Below are positions 33,371 to 42,653 of a stretch of DNA of 42,762 nt, one piece after another. The position numbers and the translations under genes are program-made. Each line of letters begins with the position of its first letter. Positions within the stretch are counted from its first letter, which is position 1. The notes under the pieces were generated by a model. That model searched no databases. It was not told where the DNA came from and worked only from the letters and a program-made list of their open reading frames with translations. The DNA is from Gammaproteobacteria bacterium. GTDB lineage: Bacteria > Pseudomonadota > Gammaproteobacteria > UBA6429. The stretch covers positions 1 through 42,762 of the forward strand of contig DAOVYB010000001.1 in assembly GCA_030635835.1 (NCBI GenBank), given 5' to 3'.

Positions 33371-34537
33371 TTAGAATCGAATTTTTTGATACTTCTTTAG
33401 TTTCTTAATAGGGTATAAAGTTCCACGCCAGATAATTCCACCACGCAATAAACACATACAACCAGACCATAACATCATTAGAGAAATAATAAGCTGGCCC
33501 AGAGGAATAAATAATCCAACACTATAACGTGTACCAGAGCTTCCTTTTCCAACAATCATCATTACAGGGATCCATAACAGGGTTACAGCTGCGAAAATAT
33601 ATAACCACAAAGGAGTATCAACTATTAACATAATAAAAGGTGCGAATACCCATAACCACATTAATATCACCATGACCAGTAAACGCAAAAACTGATAATG
33701 CGCACCGGCACCAAAAAGATTTTTTTCCAAACCCACAAACATGGCTGAGACAGAGGGATACCAGGCAACAGACAATAACTGTTGAGCCATTGCAAAAACA
33801 CTTTTACCTCCGGCACGTTTTATTAATAGTCCCATGCCAACATCATCTGCCACTTCCATGCGCAACCATTTTAGCCCTCTGGATTTATCCAGAATGGATT
33901 TTTTAACCAGGTTAAAAGCGCCAACACCAATCACAGCCTGTGTATCGGGTTTTTCGAGTTCATGAACACGAGTGGTAAATAAAAACATTAACCCAAATGC
34001 TCTGATAACCACATCTAACCAAAAATTTTGAGTAACGACATCTGGCAGCAAAGCAAGATGGTCTGCATTTTTCGATAACACATAAGACACTGCTTTTTTT
34101 AAGGCTCCGGGTTTAAAATGAATGTCCGCATCAGTAAATAAGACCCATTCGCCATCAACCTCATTCACTGCAACAGATTGTGCATGTACTTTACCTAACC
34201 AGTTTTCCGGTAGTTCCTTAATATGAAGTGCTTTAATCCTGTTATCTTCAGCAAGCAGATCAATAATTTTACCGGTATTATCCGTTGAACGATCATTCAC
34301 TAAAATAATTTTTAAATTCGGATAATCCTGAGTTAATAAACTTTTAATTGCTGTCTCAATACCTTCTTCTTCATTACATGCAGCTATTACAACATTTAAT
34401 TCTGGCCAGTATTCAGGTTCAATACTTTCATAATTACCCAGTTCTCTAATACTAAAAATGGTTTTAATTATTACCCCATAGATAAACCACCAGGCAAGAC
34501 AAAAAATGATTCCGTATGTAATCAGCATATTTTCCAT
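33371..34537 (-). CDS. Membrane glycosyltransferase, family 2
   Basis: 388 residues. One N-terminal TM helix (about 6-27), a GT-A catalytic domain (about 45-260) and three or four C-terminal TM helices (about 275-370). GT2 features are VVIAACNEEEGIETAI, VNDRSTDNT (80-88), and the metal-binding DADIH at 136-140. The acceptor-base region may be MEVADDVGMGLLIK. The overall layout resembles membrane GT2 enzymes that act on lipids such as carotenoids or hopanoids, but the acceptor is not visible and no lipid biosynthesis genes are adjacent. First gene of a pair with the 118-residue gene, divergent from the GcvR-like gene. Confidence 0.88.
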   Translation of the reverse strand: MENMLITYGIIFCLAWWFIYGVIIKTIFSIRELGNYESIEPEYWPELNVVIAACNEEEGIETAIKSLLTQDYPNLKIILVNDRSTDNTGKIIDLLAEDNRIKALHIKELPENWLGKVHAQSVAVNEVDGEWVLFTDADIHFKPGALKKAVSYVLSKNADHLALLPDVVTQNFWLDVVIRAFGLMFLFTTRVHELEKPDTQAVIGVGAFNLVKKSILDKSRGLKWLRMEVADDVGMGLLIKRAGGKSVFAMAQQLLSVAWYPSVSAMFVGLEKNLFGAGAHYQFLRLLVMVILMWLWVFAPFIMLIVDTPLWLYIFAAVTLLWIPVMMIVGKGSSGTRYSVGLFIPLGQLIISLMMLWSGCMCLLRGGIIWRGTLYPIKKLKKYQKIRF

Positions 34538-34627
34538 TATTTAACCTTTAAAAAATAATAAATTAATAGCATCGTTTTTAATTCTTATCTATTATAGTCA
34601 TACTTTATTTCATTACAGGTAATTAAA

Positions 34628-35155
34628 ATGAATAATAATTTGGTGATCTCAGCCCTTGGTACTGACAAGCACGGTATCGTTAATAAATTATCAAAAGCTA
34701 TTCTTGAATATGGTGGAAATATTACTGAAAGTCATATGATGGTTTTAGGTGGTGAATTTTCCATGATGTTACTGGTATCGGGTAATCATGATTGCATAGA
34801 AAATATTAATTCTAATCTTGAAGAGTTAGGTAAATCATTAGGATTAACTTTAATCGCGAAAGAAACACAATTACATGATTCAGATAAAACTCACCTGCCT
34901 TATCAGGTAAGTGTTGTGTCTATGGATCATCCGGGTATTGTCCATGATATTTCAGATTTTCTATCAAGTCATAATCTTAATATTGAAGAAATAGAAACAA
35001 AAACTTATCCCGCAGCGCATACTGGTACACCGATGTTTTCACTGGATATGACCATTAGTGTTCCTGCTAATAGCTCAGTACGCGCTTTACGTGATGAATT
35101 TATTCTTTTTTGCGATGATTTAAATCTGGATGCAAGTCTGGAAACGAAACGTTAA
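34628..35155 (+). CDS. GcvR-like double-ACT-domain regulator
   Basis: 175 residues containing two ACT domains (about 3-80 and 90-170). The first starts LVISALGTDKHGIVNKLSKAI, represented here by its central ALGTDKHGIVNKL. The second has VSVVSMDHPGIVHDISDFL. This is the arrangement of GcvR, which represses the glycine cleavage system with GcvA in E. coli. No gcv gene is present here, so a direct role in glycine metabolism is inferred. It also resembles generic ACT proteins encoded near peroxiredoxins. Single gene with CAGGTAATTAAA before the ATG. Confidence 0.82.
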   Translation: MNNNLVISALGTDKHGIVNKLSKAILEYGGNITESHMMVLGGEFSMMLLVSGNHDCIENINSNLEELGKSLGLTLIAKETQLHDSDKTHLPYQVSVVSMDHPGIVHDISDFLSSHNLNIEEIETKTYPAAHTGTPMFSLDMTISVPANSSVRALRDEFILFCDDLNLDASLETKR

Positions 35156-35384
35156 TTTATAACTACATAATTAACATTCACTAATAACAATTCAAAACCT
35201 CATTTTTGTTACATCTAATAAAAAATTATTTTATCTCATACCGTCTTATTCGGGCACACTATAACTTATTAAAATTTAACATTTAGCTACATATTATCTT
35301 GGTGTTTATTGCATGCAAGAGATAAAATCTGTCTAATATATTATATTAACCTCGGTTAATTGACTTATTTTTAGTGGGTGCTAA
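35156..35384. promoter_or_regulatory. Upstream region of the binding-protein/kinase operon
   Basis: 229-bp AT-rich gap that should hold the promoter for the binding-protein/kinase pair. A short stretch TTAACCTCGGTTAA (35346-35359) is a near-perfect dyad (TTAACC..GGTTAA) 26 bp before the start codon and could be an operator. Nothing else recognised. Confidence 0.35.
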
Positions 35385-36299
35385 ATGTTTCGTTATATGT
35401 TTATTACATTACTGATACTATCGCCTCCAATATTAAATGCAGCAAATGATATTAAAAAAACCATCGCCTTTGCACAGGATAATATGGCAAATGACTTTCG
35501 CAAATCTCAGGTTTATGAAGTCAGAAATGAATTATTAAAACATCCCCGGGTTTCTTTTATTTACTCTGACGCGAAAGGTCAGACATCATTAATGATTCAG
35601 CAAATTGAATCATATATAAAACAAAAGATTGATGTACTCATTCTGGGAACAAGTGATGAAAGAGCAATTGTACCTGTCATATCAAAAGCCTACAAAGCAG
35701 GTATTGCTATTGTTCTTCTTGATAGAGGAATTCTTAGCGATGACTACACAACATTTATAAAATATGACAATCGCAAGATAGGGCAAATTGCAGGCAAATT
35801 TATAGCAAATAAAATAAATGGCAAAGGCCAGGTTTTACTCCTTGAAGGTGTACCAAAAACTGATGTAACTAAATTAAGAACAAAAGGTTTTTTTGATAAA
35901 ATAAATAAATATAAAAAAATACAGGTTATTAAAAGAACCGGTAATTTTTTACGAAAAGATGCCATTATTGAAATGGAAAAATTACTTATAAAGGGAACCA
36001 GGATTGATGCCATATTCTCTGAAAGTGACAGTATGCTTAGTGGGGTTCGTTTAGTACTCAAGCGCTACAACATTGCAGCAAAATCAATCCCTATGGTTGG
36101 TGTAGATTTTATTAGTGAAGCTCAAACTGCTATCCGCAATGGCAATCAGCTAGCAACCATAACTTATCCGCTAGGTGGTAAAAAAGCAGCTGAAATTGCT
36201 TTGAAAATTGTTAAAGGTAAAAAAGTACCTAAACAAATTTCCATATCCAGCACACTAGTAACCAAAAGAAATGTGGACCAGATTTCTCCCATATTTTAA
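35385..36299 (+). CDS. Periplasmic sugar-binding-type protein (LuxP/ribose-binding fold)
   Basis: 304 residues with a signal peptide (hydrophobic 5-19, cleavage after LNA). The mature part is a type I periplasmic binding protein: strand KKTIAFAQDNMANDFRKSQ, given here as IAFAQDNMANDFRKS, then DVLILGTSDERAIVPVISKA, GIAIVLLDRGI, LLEGVPKTDVTKLRTKGF, and ESDSMLSGVRLVLKR. These match ribose or autoinducer-2 binding relatives. No permease or ATPase gene is nearby; instead the stop codon overlaps the start of a hybrid kinase gene by one base. It probably works as the ligand-sensing partner of that kinase. Ligand unknown. Confidence 0.87.
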   Translation: MFRYMFITLLILSPPILNAANDIKKTIAFAQDNMANDFRKSQVYEVRNELLKHPRVSFIYSDAKGQTSLMIQQIESYIKQKIDVLILGTSDERAIVPVISKAYKAGIAIVLLDRGILSDDYTTFIKYDNRKIGQIAGKFIANKINGKGQVLLLEGVPKTDVTKLRTKGFFDKINKYKKIQVIKRTGNFLRKDAIIEMEKLLIKGTRIDAIFSESDSMLSGVRLVLKRYNIAAKSIPMVGVDFISEAQTAIRNGNQLATITYPLGGKKAAEIALKIVKGKKVPKQISISSTLVTKRNVDQISPIF

Positions 36300-39031
36300 T
36301 GATGTATAAACTTCGAATGAATATTTTAAAACAAAAAATCAACCTTCAAACAAAACTCTCCATACTTGTTGCTACAGCAATCATGCTTGTTGTTACAGCA
36401 CTAGGTTTTTATTTTGACTCTTTCCTTAGAAAGAGTTCTCTTAATAATGCCCACACCAGAATATTGCATGGTTACCAGCGCCTTTCATACAACCTTAAAA
36501 ACATTGAGAAAAACCTATATGACGATATATCTTTTACTCAATCAGATGAAAAAATGCATGCCTCTATTGAACTCATCAATAATTACCAGGATAAAAATAA
36601 TTATAATACTTACCTCATTGATGAAGAGAAAAAAATACTGGTCAATCAATTATTAAACAGAGTCAAACTTTCATTTAATGAAGAAATATATCTCTATGAT
36701 AAACATAATGAATTAATTGCTTATGTAAATAAAATAGAGGGACAATATCAACTTGGATATATCTCCTATAGCGATTCCAAATCAAGAAAATTTACACGCA
36801 ACGAAAATCAACGTGAATACAGCGCTGAAAATATTCAAATTACACCCCATATTGATAATCACGGCGATTTATCGACAACCAACAAAATAACTTATCACCA
36901 TTTTGATGACCGAATTAAAATAAAATCTCATCAACATATTTTCATTAGCAGCATGAAAAAATTTATTGGCCATATTGAGATATCACGAAACCTTGATAAA
37001 AACTATTTTAAAGAATTATCACAAACTCTGGGGATTAATATAAAACACTCCTTCGACCAGTCTTTGGAAAATAAAGCTCAAGTTTTTACCCATAATATAA
37101 ATTCTCAAAATCTTAGCATCAGTCAAGATGAGCAAAGTTACTCTGTAATTTTAAAAAAGCCCAGCATGGATGACTCCATTTACTATCTTGTTGAACTGGA
37201 CAAAACCAGTTTAAATTTACTATTAAACAAGAGCAGAAAACAGTTTTTAATACTGCTGGTACTGGTAACAATTTCCATTATTGTACTTATGAGATACATC
37301 ATTAATTATAGTCTTGCTCATCCATTATCCAGATTAATGAAACAAATCGATAAAATTGAGCATCGGGATTATTCACCATCAATATCTGTTGCAACCGGTG
37401 ATGAATTAGAAGTCGTATCTAAAAATATTAATCAACTTGCTCAAACAGTACAGGAACGAGAAAACTCTCTGAGAATGTCGATGGTAGAACAAGCCCAGCT
37501 TTCATCACAAATTCGAGACAGTGAAGCACAACTACATACTTTAATTCAAACATTACCCGATCTGGTATGGCTTAAAAATTCTGACGGAGTCTATCTGAGC
37601 TGTAACAAAAAAATGGAACGTTTATATGGTGCTAAAGAAAAAGATATTATTGGAAAAACAGATTATGACTTTGTAAATAAAGAACTGGCTGATTCTTTCA
37701 GAAAACATGATCTTGCTGCGATAGCTGTTGGCAAAGCCTCCATGAATGAGGAAGAAATCACATTCGCAGATGATGGTCATAAAGAACTTGTTGAAACAAT
37801 TAAAACCCCGATGCTTTCGCCAGAGGGGAAAGTCATTGGTGTATTAGGTGTTGCCCGGGATATTACTGAACGTCGTCAGACCGAAAAAGAACTACGTCGT
37901 TCACAAAAAATGGATGCAATCGGTCAACTTACAGGCGGCATTGCTCATGACTTCAATAATCTTCTTGGTATTATACTCGGCAATCTTGAACTGCTTGAAC
38001 TTCAAACTCCTGCTGATGACCGCAGTCACGATAAAATTCAAAGTATATATAAAGCCGGCCAGCGTGCAGCTAACCTGACAAAACAATTGCTTAATTTCTC
38101 GCGTCGTGAAGCAGAACAAGTTTCAACAACAAATATAAATCAACTACTTGAAGATATGAATGAACTGATGACACGTTCACTCACACCAGAAATTAAAATA
38201 TCACATCAGCTTGATAAAAATCTATGGATGTCAGAAATAGACTCCGGTGATTTTGAAGACACCTTACTAAACCTCTGTATCAATGCTCGTGATTCAATGA
38301 ACGGCCATGGTCACATAACTATTTCAACTAAAAATGTTACTTTTGATACAGAGTACTGTGAACAGAACCCTAATTGCATACCTGGTGATTATATCGAAAT
38401 TGCTGTAAGTGATACTGGTGAAGGAATACCCGATGAACTTAAAGAGAAGATTTTCGAGCCATTTTATACAACCAAAGATCAGGGTAAAGGAACGGGTCTG
38501 GGACTCGCAATGGTTTATGGTTTTGTTACTCGTTCGGGAGGCTCAATAAAACTTGAGTCTGAAATTGGGCTAGGTACAACATTCCGGCTTTATATACCAA
38601 GATCACGCAATGAAGATATCACTATAAATAAAAATAATATTGGAAAAGATGATATACCTCATGGGCAGGAAACTATTCTGGTTGTTGATGATGAAGAAGG
38701 CTTGCTACATATCGCACAAGCATTACTTGAAAAACAAGGCTATCACGTACTGACAGCAAATGATGGAAAAAAAGCATTAGAAATTTTATCTGCTGATCCA
38801 ACGATAGATTTATTATTTAGTGATATTGTAATGCCAAATGGTATTAATGGTTATGATTTAGCAGCAAATGCTATTGCTCTGCGAGATGATCTAAAAATAC
38901 TACTCACCTCTGGTTACACTGAAAAAGTACAACTCAAAGATGAGCAAAAACATTTTTCTAAAAACATTTTAAGCAAACCTTATCGTTACGAAGAGTTAGC
39001 AAAAAGAATACGCAGCATACTTGATGAATAA
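36299..39031 (+). CDS. Hybrid sensor histidine kinase (periplasmic sensor, HAMP, PAS, HisKA, HATPase, REC)
   Basis: 910 residues. TM1 about 22-40 and TM2 about 314-335 bracket a roughly 270-residue periplasmic region. HAMP-like linker about 336-390, PAS about 407-525 (LPDLVWLKNSDGVYLSCN, then GKTDYDF). HisKA with H550 in GGIAHDFNNLLG; ATPase with N-box around N656-N662, DTGEGIP (705-711) and GLGLAM. C-terminal receiver (about 790-908) with phospho-acceptor D842 in LLFSDIVMPNG. There is no Hpt or DNA-binding domain, so phosphate must be passed on elsewhere. Start ATG overlaps the stop of the binding-protein gene (TAATG). Layout recalls LuxQ with LuxP. Confidence 0.93.
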   Translation: MMYKLRMNILKQKINLQTKLSILVATAIMLVVTALGFYFDSFLRKSSLNNAHTRILHGYQRLSYNLKNIEKNLYDDISFTQSDEKMHASIELINNYQDKNNYNTYLIDEEKKILVNQLLNRVKLSFNEEIYLYDKHNELIAYVNKIEGQYQLGYISYSDSKSRKFTRNENQREYSAENIQITPHIDNHGDLSTTNKITYHHFDDRIKIKSHQHIFISSMKKFIGHIEISRNLDKNYFKELSQTLGINIKHSFDQSLENKAQVFTHNINSQNLSISQDEQSYSVILKKPSMDDSIYYLVELDKTSLNLLLNKSRKQFLILLVLVTISIIVLMRYIINYSLAHPLSRLMKQIDKIEHRDYSPSISVATGDELEVVSKNINQLAQTVQERENSLRMSMVEQAQLSSQIRDSEAQLHTLIQTLPDLVWLKNSDGVYLSCNKKMERLYGAKEKDIIGKTDYDFVNKELADSFRKHDLAAIAVGKASMNEEEITFADDGHKELVETIKTPMLSPEGKVIGVLGVARDITERRQTEKELRRSQKMDAIGQLTGGIAHDFNNLLGIILGNLELLELQTPADDRSHDKIQSIYKAGQRAANLTKQLLNFSRREAEQVSTTNINQLLEDMNELMTRSLTPEIKISHQLDKNLWMSEIDSGDFEDTLLNLCINARDSMNGHGHITISTKNVTFDTEYCEQNPNCIPGDYIEIAVSDTGEGIPDELKEKIFEPFYTTKDQGKGTGLGLAMVYGFVTRSGGSIKLESEIGLGTTFRLYIPRSRNEDITINKNNIGKDDIPHGQETILVVDDEEGLLHIAQALLEKQGYHVLTANDGKKALEILSADPTIDLLFSDIVMPNGINGYDLAANAIALRDDLKILLTSGYTEKVQLKDEQKHFSKNILSKPYRYEELAKRIRSILDE

Positions 39032-39039
39032 AATAAATT

Positions 39040-40239
39040 TTATTCTTTTACCGGCTTAACCTTAGTTGCGGCTTGTTTAGCACGCTTTCTCGCATTTTCA
39101 ACATCATCACCATATGCCAAAGCTACGCCCATGCGACGTTTTTTAAATGCCTCTGGTTTACCAAATAATCGAATATCGGTTTGAGGAATCGCTAACGCAG
39201 CTTCAATGTTGTCATATGCGATACCCTTATCATCCATTTCACCATAAATAACAGCACTTGCTCCAGACTCACGTAAAGATGTTGAAACTGGTAAACCTAA
39301 AATAGCACGAGCATGCAATTCAAACTCATTTTGATATTGAGTTACCATCGTTACCATACCGGTATCATGTGGACGCGGACTGACTTCACTAAACCAGACA
39401 TCATCCCCTTTAATAAATAACTCAACCCCAAATAAACCGCGACCATCCAGATTACCTGTAATCGCCCTCGCAATATCCTGTGATTTTTGTTTTGCAACAT
39501 CACTCATTAATTGCGGTTGCCAGCTTTCAACATAATCACCATTTTTTTGTATATGCCCGACAGGTTCACAAAAATATGTTTCGATATTTCCCTGTTCATT
39601 TAAAGCTCGAACAGTTAATAATGTTATTTCATAATCAAATTGAATCATTTCTTCAACTATCACACGCCCTCGATCAACCCTGCCGCCACTTTTAGCATAA
39701 TCCCATGCCTTTTCAATATCAGCTTCACTATTAATTGTTGATTGCCCTTTACCGGAAGATGACATAACAGGCTTTACAATACAGGGATAGCCAACACCAT
39801 TTTCAATGGCTTGTTTTATTTCTTGCTGACTTTCTGCAAATGCATATTTGGACGTAGCCAAGCCTAGCTCTTCTGCCGCTAAACAGCGAATGCCTTCACG
39901 GTTCATTGTCAGTTGCGTTGCACGTGCTTTCGGAATAACCTCAGCCAGACCTTGCTTTTCTATTTGAGCTAACATCTCTGTATCTAAGGCTTCAATTTCA
40001 GGCACAATCAAATGTGGCTTTTCTTTTTTTACCAGCTCAAGTAAAGCGTCACCATCTGCCATATTAATGGTATATGCACGATGAGCAACCTGATGACCGG
40101 GCGCATTTTCATAACGATCAACTGCAATCACTTCTACGCCTAAACGCTGTAATGCAATAATAACTTCCTTACCCAGTTCACCTGAGCCCAATAACATAAC
40201 GCGCGTTGCTGTTGCTGAAAGTGGTGTACCTATTTTCAT
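39040..40239 (-). CDS. purT: Formate-dependent phosphoribosylglycinamide formyltransferase PurT
   Basis: 399-residue ATP-grasp enzyme that makes formyl-GAR from GAR, formate and ATP in purine synthesis, an alternative to PurN. Family features: N-terminal [19 protein letters not shown] (13-31), [20 protein letters not shown] cited as [44 protein letters not shown] (ATP-grasp lysine loop), and [15 protein letters not shown]. Length matches E. coli PurT (392). Single gene, convergent with the hybrid kinase across 8 bp, divergent from the P-loop ATPase gene. No PurR-like box was found upstream by eye. Confidence 0.97.
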   Translation of the reverse strand: MKIGTPLSATATRVMLLGSGELGKEVIIALQRLGVEVIAVDRYENAPGHQVAHRAYTINMADGDALLELVKKEKPHLIVPEIEALDTEMLAQIEKQGLAEVIPKARATQLTMNREGIRCLAAEELGLATSKYAFAESQQEIKQAIENGVGYPCIVKPVMSSSGKGQSTINSEADIEKAWDYAKSGGRVDRGRVIVEEMIQFDYEITLLTVRALNEQGNIETYFCEPVGHIQKNGDYVESWQPQLMSDVAKQKSQDIARAITGNLDGRGLFGVELFIKGDDVWFSEVSPRPHDTGMVTMVTQYQNEFELHARAILGLPVSTSLRESGASAVIYGEMDDKGIAYDNIEAALAIPQTDIRLFGKPEAFKKRRMGVALAYGDDVENARKRAKQAATKVKPVKE

Positions 40240-40540
40240 ACTATTCGCCTATATAAAATTGATTTTTATAATATGTCTGCTTCAACAAAGAGTCCAGAAA
40301 AGAAATTAAAAAACCACGGGGGACACGGGGTTCACTGGGAATATATTTACAATATTGTGTTCTCAGCAAGTCTATGCAATCGACCTCGACCTTTGCACTC
40401 TAATTATTTCTGCACTCCATTAGCTTGTAGTAGTAATACGCTTTCCCTGTGTGCCCCGTGTTCCCCGTGGTTAAAAAGTTCTTCATATATTAGTACGGAC
40501 AAATCACTAAAACTGCCTTACAATAGCTCAGGATTTAAGC
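40240..40540. other. Divergent intergenic region purT / ATPase
   Basis: About 300 bp with no credible gene. A short open frame across it lies inside the inverted-repeat element and is not coding. It contains repeat copy C and, just before 40541, AGGATTTAAGC serving the ATPase gene. Confidence 0.55.
40312..40472. repeat. Dispersed inverted-repeat element, copy C (ACCACGGGGG type)
   Basis: Left arm begins AACCACGGGGGACACGGGG (40312 on). The right arm ending at 40472 is its reverse complement with a few changes. A centre of about 100 bp separates the arms, much longer than in copies B and D. It sits between divergent genes, unlike the other copies, so its placement is not restricted to gene ends. 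Confidence 0.85.
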
Positions 40541-41404
40541 ATGTCTGGAGTTGAAGTAGTGAAATTTAGTGTAGAAGAATTCAGGAACTGGCAACACAAA
40601 AGCATTACCCTACTGGGCATGTCGGGTGTAGGCAAAACACGCCTGTCAAATATGTTGCCGACTGATGAATGGTTTCATTTCTCGGGAGACTACCGTATTG
40701 GTACGCATTACCTCGATGAACCCATACTGGACAATATTAAAAAACAGGCCATGCAAATCCCTTTTTTGAGAGATTTATTACGCTCGGACTCAATATATAT
40801 CCAGAACAATATCAGCGTAAATAATCTGCAACCGGTGTCGACTTTCCTTGGAAAACTGGGCAATCCGGAAAAAGATGGCTTACCACTGGATGAGTTCACA
40901 CATAGACAGGAGCTCCATCGTCAGGCAGAAATTGCGACTATGCGTGATGTACCTGCTTTTATTCAGAAAGCACAGGAACTTTATGATTATAAACATTTCA
41001 TAAATGATGCAGGTGGTAGTGTTTGTGAGCTGGATGATGATGAAACACTGGAAATTCTCGCAGAACATACACTTGTTTTATACATCAAAGCGACTGAAAA
41101 AAATGAACAATCATTAATTCAACGTGCGGAGTCAGATCCTAAGCCATTATATTATCGAGAAGCATTTCTTGATAAACAACTTGCAATTTATATGCAGGAA
41201 AATAATCTGGAATATGTTGCGATGATTGATCCAGATGAATTTGTACGCTGGATTTATTCAAAACTATTCTATTCGCGGATACCGCGTTATGATGCAATAG
41301 CAGAAAAATATGGTTATACCATTACAACAGATGAATTAGCACAAGTGAGCAACAAAGATGAACTTATGCTATTAATTGAAAAAGCCATAAAACGACAAAA
41401 GTAA
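40541..41404 (+). CDS. P-loop ATPase/kinase-like protein of unknown function
   Basis: 287 residues. Walker A GMSGVGKT at 26-33, then a conserved-looking WFHFSGDYRIGTHYL (about 44-58), which resembles a group of uncharacterised bacterial P-loop ATPases with shikimate-kinase-like folds (recollection). VCELDDDETLEIL and the Walker B-like HTLVLYIKA strand follow. C-terminal YYREAFLDKQLAIYM and FVRWIYSKLFYSRIPRYDAIA. No signal peptide. AGGA lies about 9 nt before the ATG. It precedes metA on the same strand, but an inverted-repeat element intervenes. Function unknown. Confidence 0.8.
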   Translation: MSGVEVVKFSVEEFRNWQHKSITLLGMSGVGKTRLSNMLPTDEWFHFSGDYRIGTHYLDEPILDNIKKQAMQIPFLRDLLRSDSIYIQNNISVNNLQPVSTFLGKLGNPEKDGLPLDEFTHRQELHRQAEIATMRDVPAFIQKAQELYDYKHFINDAGGSVCELDDDETLEILAEHTLVLYIKATEKNEQSLIQRAESDPKPLYYREAFLDKQLAIYMQENNLEYVAMIDPDEFVRWIYSKLFYSRIPRYDAIAEKYGYTITTDELAQVSNKDELMLLIEKAIKRQK

Positions 41405-41442
41405 AATTTAAACTTCTGAGTCAAAGAATGAAAAAACTTTTT

Positions 41443-41514
41443 ACCACAGAGGTCGCGGAGGTTCACAGAGTTTTTTATTTTAATTTCTCTGTGTTCCCCT
41501 GTGACCTCTGTGGT
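41443..41514. repeat. Dispersed inverted-repeat element, copy D (ACCACAGAGG type)
   Basis: 28-bp arms at 41443-41470 and 41487-41514 around a 16-bp T-rich loop, with several mismatches. Same size and geometry as copy B (72 bp). Lies between the ATPase and metA genes, both on the plus strand, ending about 75 bp before metA. Confidence 0.88.
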
Positions 41515-41588
41515 AAAAGAATTTTGACTTTTATATTATAGAGACATTTACAGTTTAATAACTAATATTAAAGATAGAGAATAAAACA

Positions 41589-42653
41589 ATGCCACTGGTA
41601 GCCAACTCAACATTACCGACATTCAACCGTCTGAAACAAGAAGGTGAAACGGTTTTAAACCGGGACAATGCGGTAAAACAAGATATTCGTGAACTACATA
41701 TCGGGGTACTGAATATGATGCCTGATGCTGCGTTATCGGCAACCGAACGCCAGGTTTTCCGCTTAGTCGGTGAAAGTAATTCAATAGCACAATTTTACAT
41801 GCATCCCTTTACGCTGAGTGAATTACCACGCAACGATAAAGGACGCGCGCATGTTGAAGAATTTTATGAGTCCTTTGAACAAATCAAAGAACAAGGCCTT
41901 GATGCGCTTATTATTACCGGTGCTAATGTCACTGGTTCTGAACTTTCAGCAGAACCTTTTTGGGAACCGCTGATTGAAGTCATTGACTGGGCCTACGAAA
42001 ATGTGACTTCAACACTTTGCTCATGCTTAGCGACCCATGCTGTCTTACAATTTCGTTACCAACAAAAAAGAAGACCACTTGGTTTTAAACGCTGGGGAGT
42101 GTACTCACATCATGTAACTAACCGTAATCATCCTTTAACGAATGGTGTAAATACTCGCTTTGATGTTCCCCATTCGCGTTATAACCAGATTGATCGCTCT
42201 CAATTTGAAGAAGCGGGATTACATATTTTAGCCGAAAGTAATGATGCTGATATTCATCTTGCCGTAAGTGAAGATCAATTTCGCCTGGTGTTTTTCCAGG
42301 GGCATCCGGAATATGACATTATTAGTTTATTAAAAGAATATAAACGTGAAGTAAAACGTTTTATTAATGATGAATGTGATGATTATCCACCCTTCCCGGA
42401 AAATTATTTTTCATTACAGGCTCAAGCATCTTTAAATGAATATAAGACTCACGTCATTAATGCCAAACAAAACAAAAAAATAACACCTGAGTTCCCGGAA
42501 AAACTTATCAGTAATAAGCTGGATAACACATGGCATGATTCTGCTGAAGCTATTATTAATAACTGGATTGGCAAGGTTTATCAACTTACTAACATGGATC
42601 GAAAGAAACCTTTTCAGGACGGCATCGATCCTAAAAAACCTTTAGGTTTCTAA
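41589..42653 (+). CDS. metA: Homoserine O-succinyltransferase/acetyltransferase MetA
   Basis: 354-residue member of the MetA family (class I amidotransferase-like fold), catalysing the first committed step of methionine synthesis: acyl transfer to homoserine. The catalytic cysteine is C146 in CSCLATHA. LNMMPDAALSATERQVFRLV near 41-60, here cited as NMMPDAALSATERQ, replaces the usual LNLMP...TE pattern, and FFQGHPEYD supplies the His/Glu part. It is longer than E. coli MetA (309) by a C-terminal extension of about 45 residues with an unusual KKPFQDGIDPKKPLGF end. Acyl-donor (succinyl or acetyl) cannot be told with confidence. Possible transcript start after repeat copy D. Confidence 0.92.
   Translation: MPLVANSTLPTFNRLKQEGETVLNRDNAVKQDIRELHIGVLNMMPDAALSATERQVFRLVGESNSIAQFYMHPFTLSELPRNDKGRAHVEEFYESFEQIKEQGLDALIITGANVTGSELSAEPFWEPLIEVIDWAYENVTSTLCSCLATHAVLQFRYQQKRRPLGFKRWGVYSHHVTNRNHPLTNGVNTRFDVPHSRYNQIDRSQFEEAGLHILAESNDADIHLAVSEDQFRLVFFQGHPEYDIISLLKEYKREVKRFINDECDDYPPFPENYFSLQAQASLNEYKTHVINAKQNKKITPEFPEKLISNKLDNTWHDSAEAIINNWIGKVYQLTNMDRKKPFQDGIDPKKPLGF

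Noticed and set aside
40273..40554. 93-residue plus-strand open frame
   Set aside because: It lies within inverted-repeat copy C and the leader of the ATPase gene; composition is not protein-like.
41555..41575. AGACATTT near metA as a MetJ box
   Set aside because: A single half-match only; MetJ operators need tandem AGACGTCT-like repeats, which are not present.
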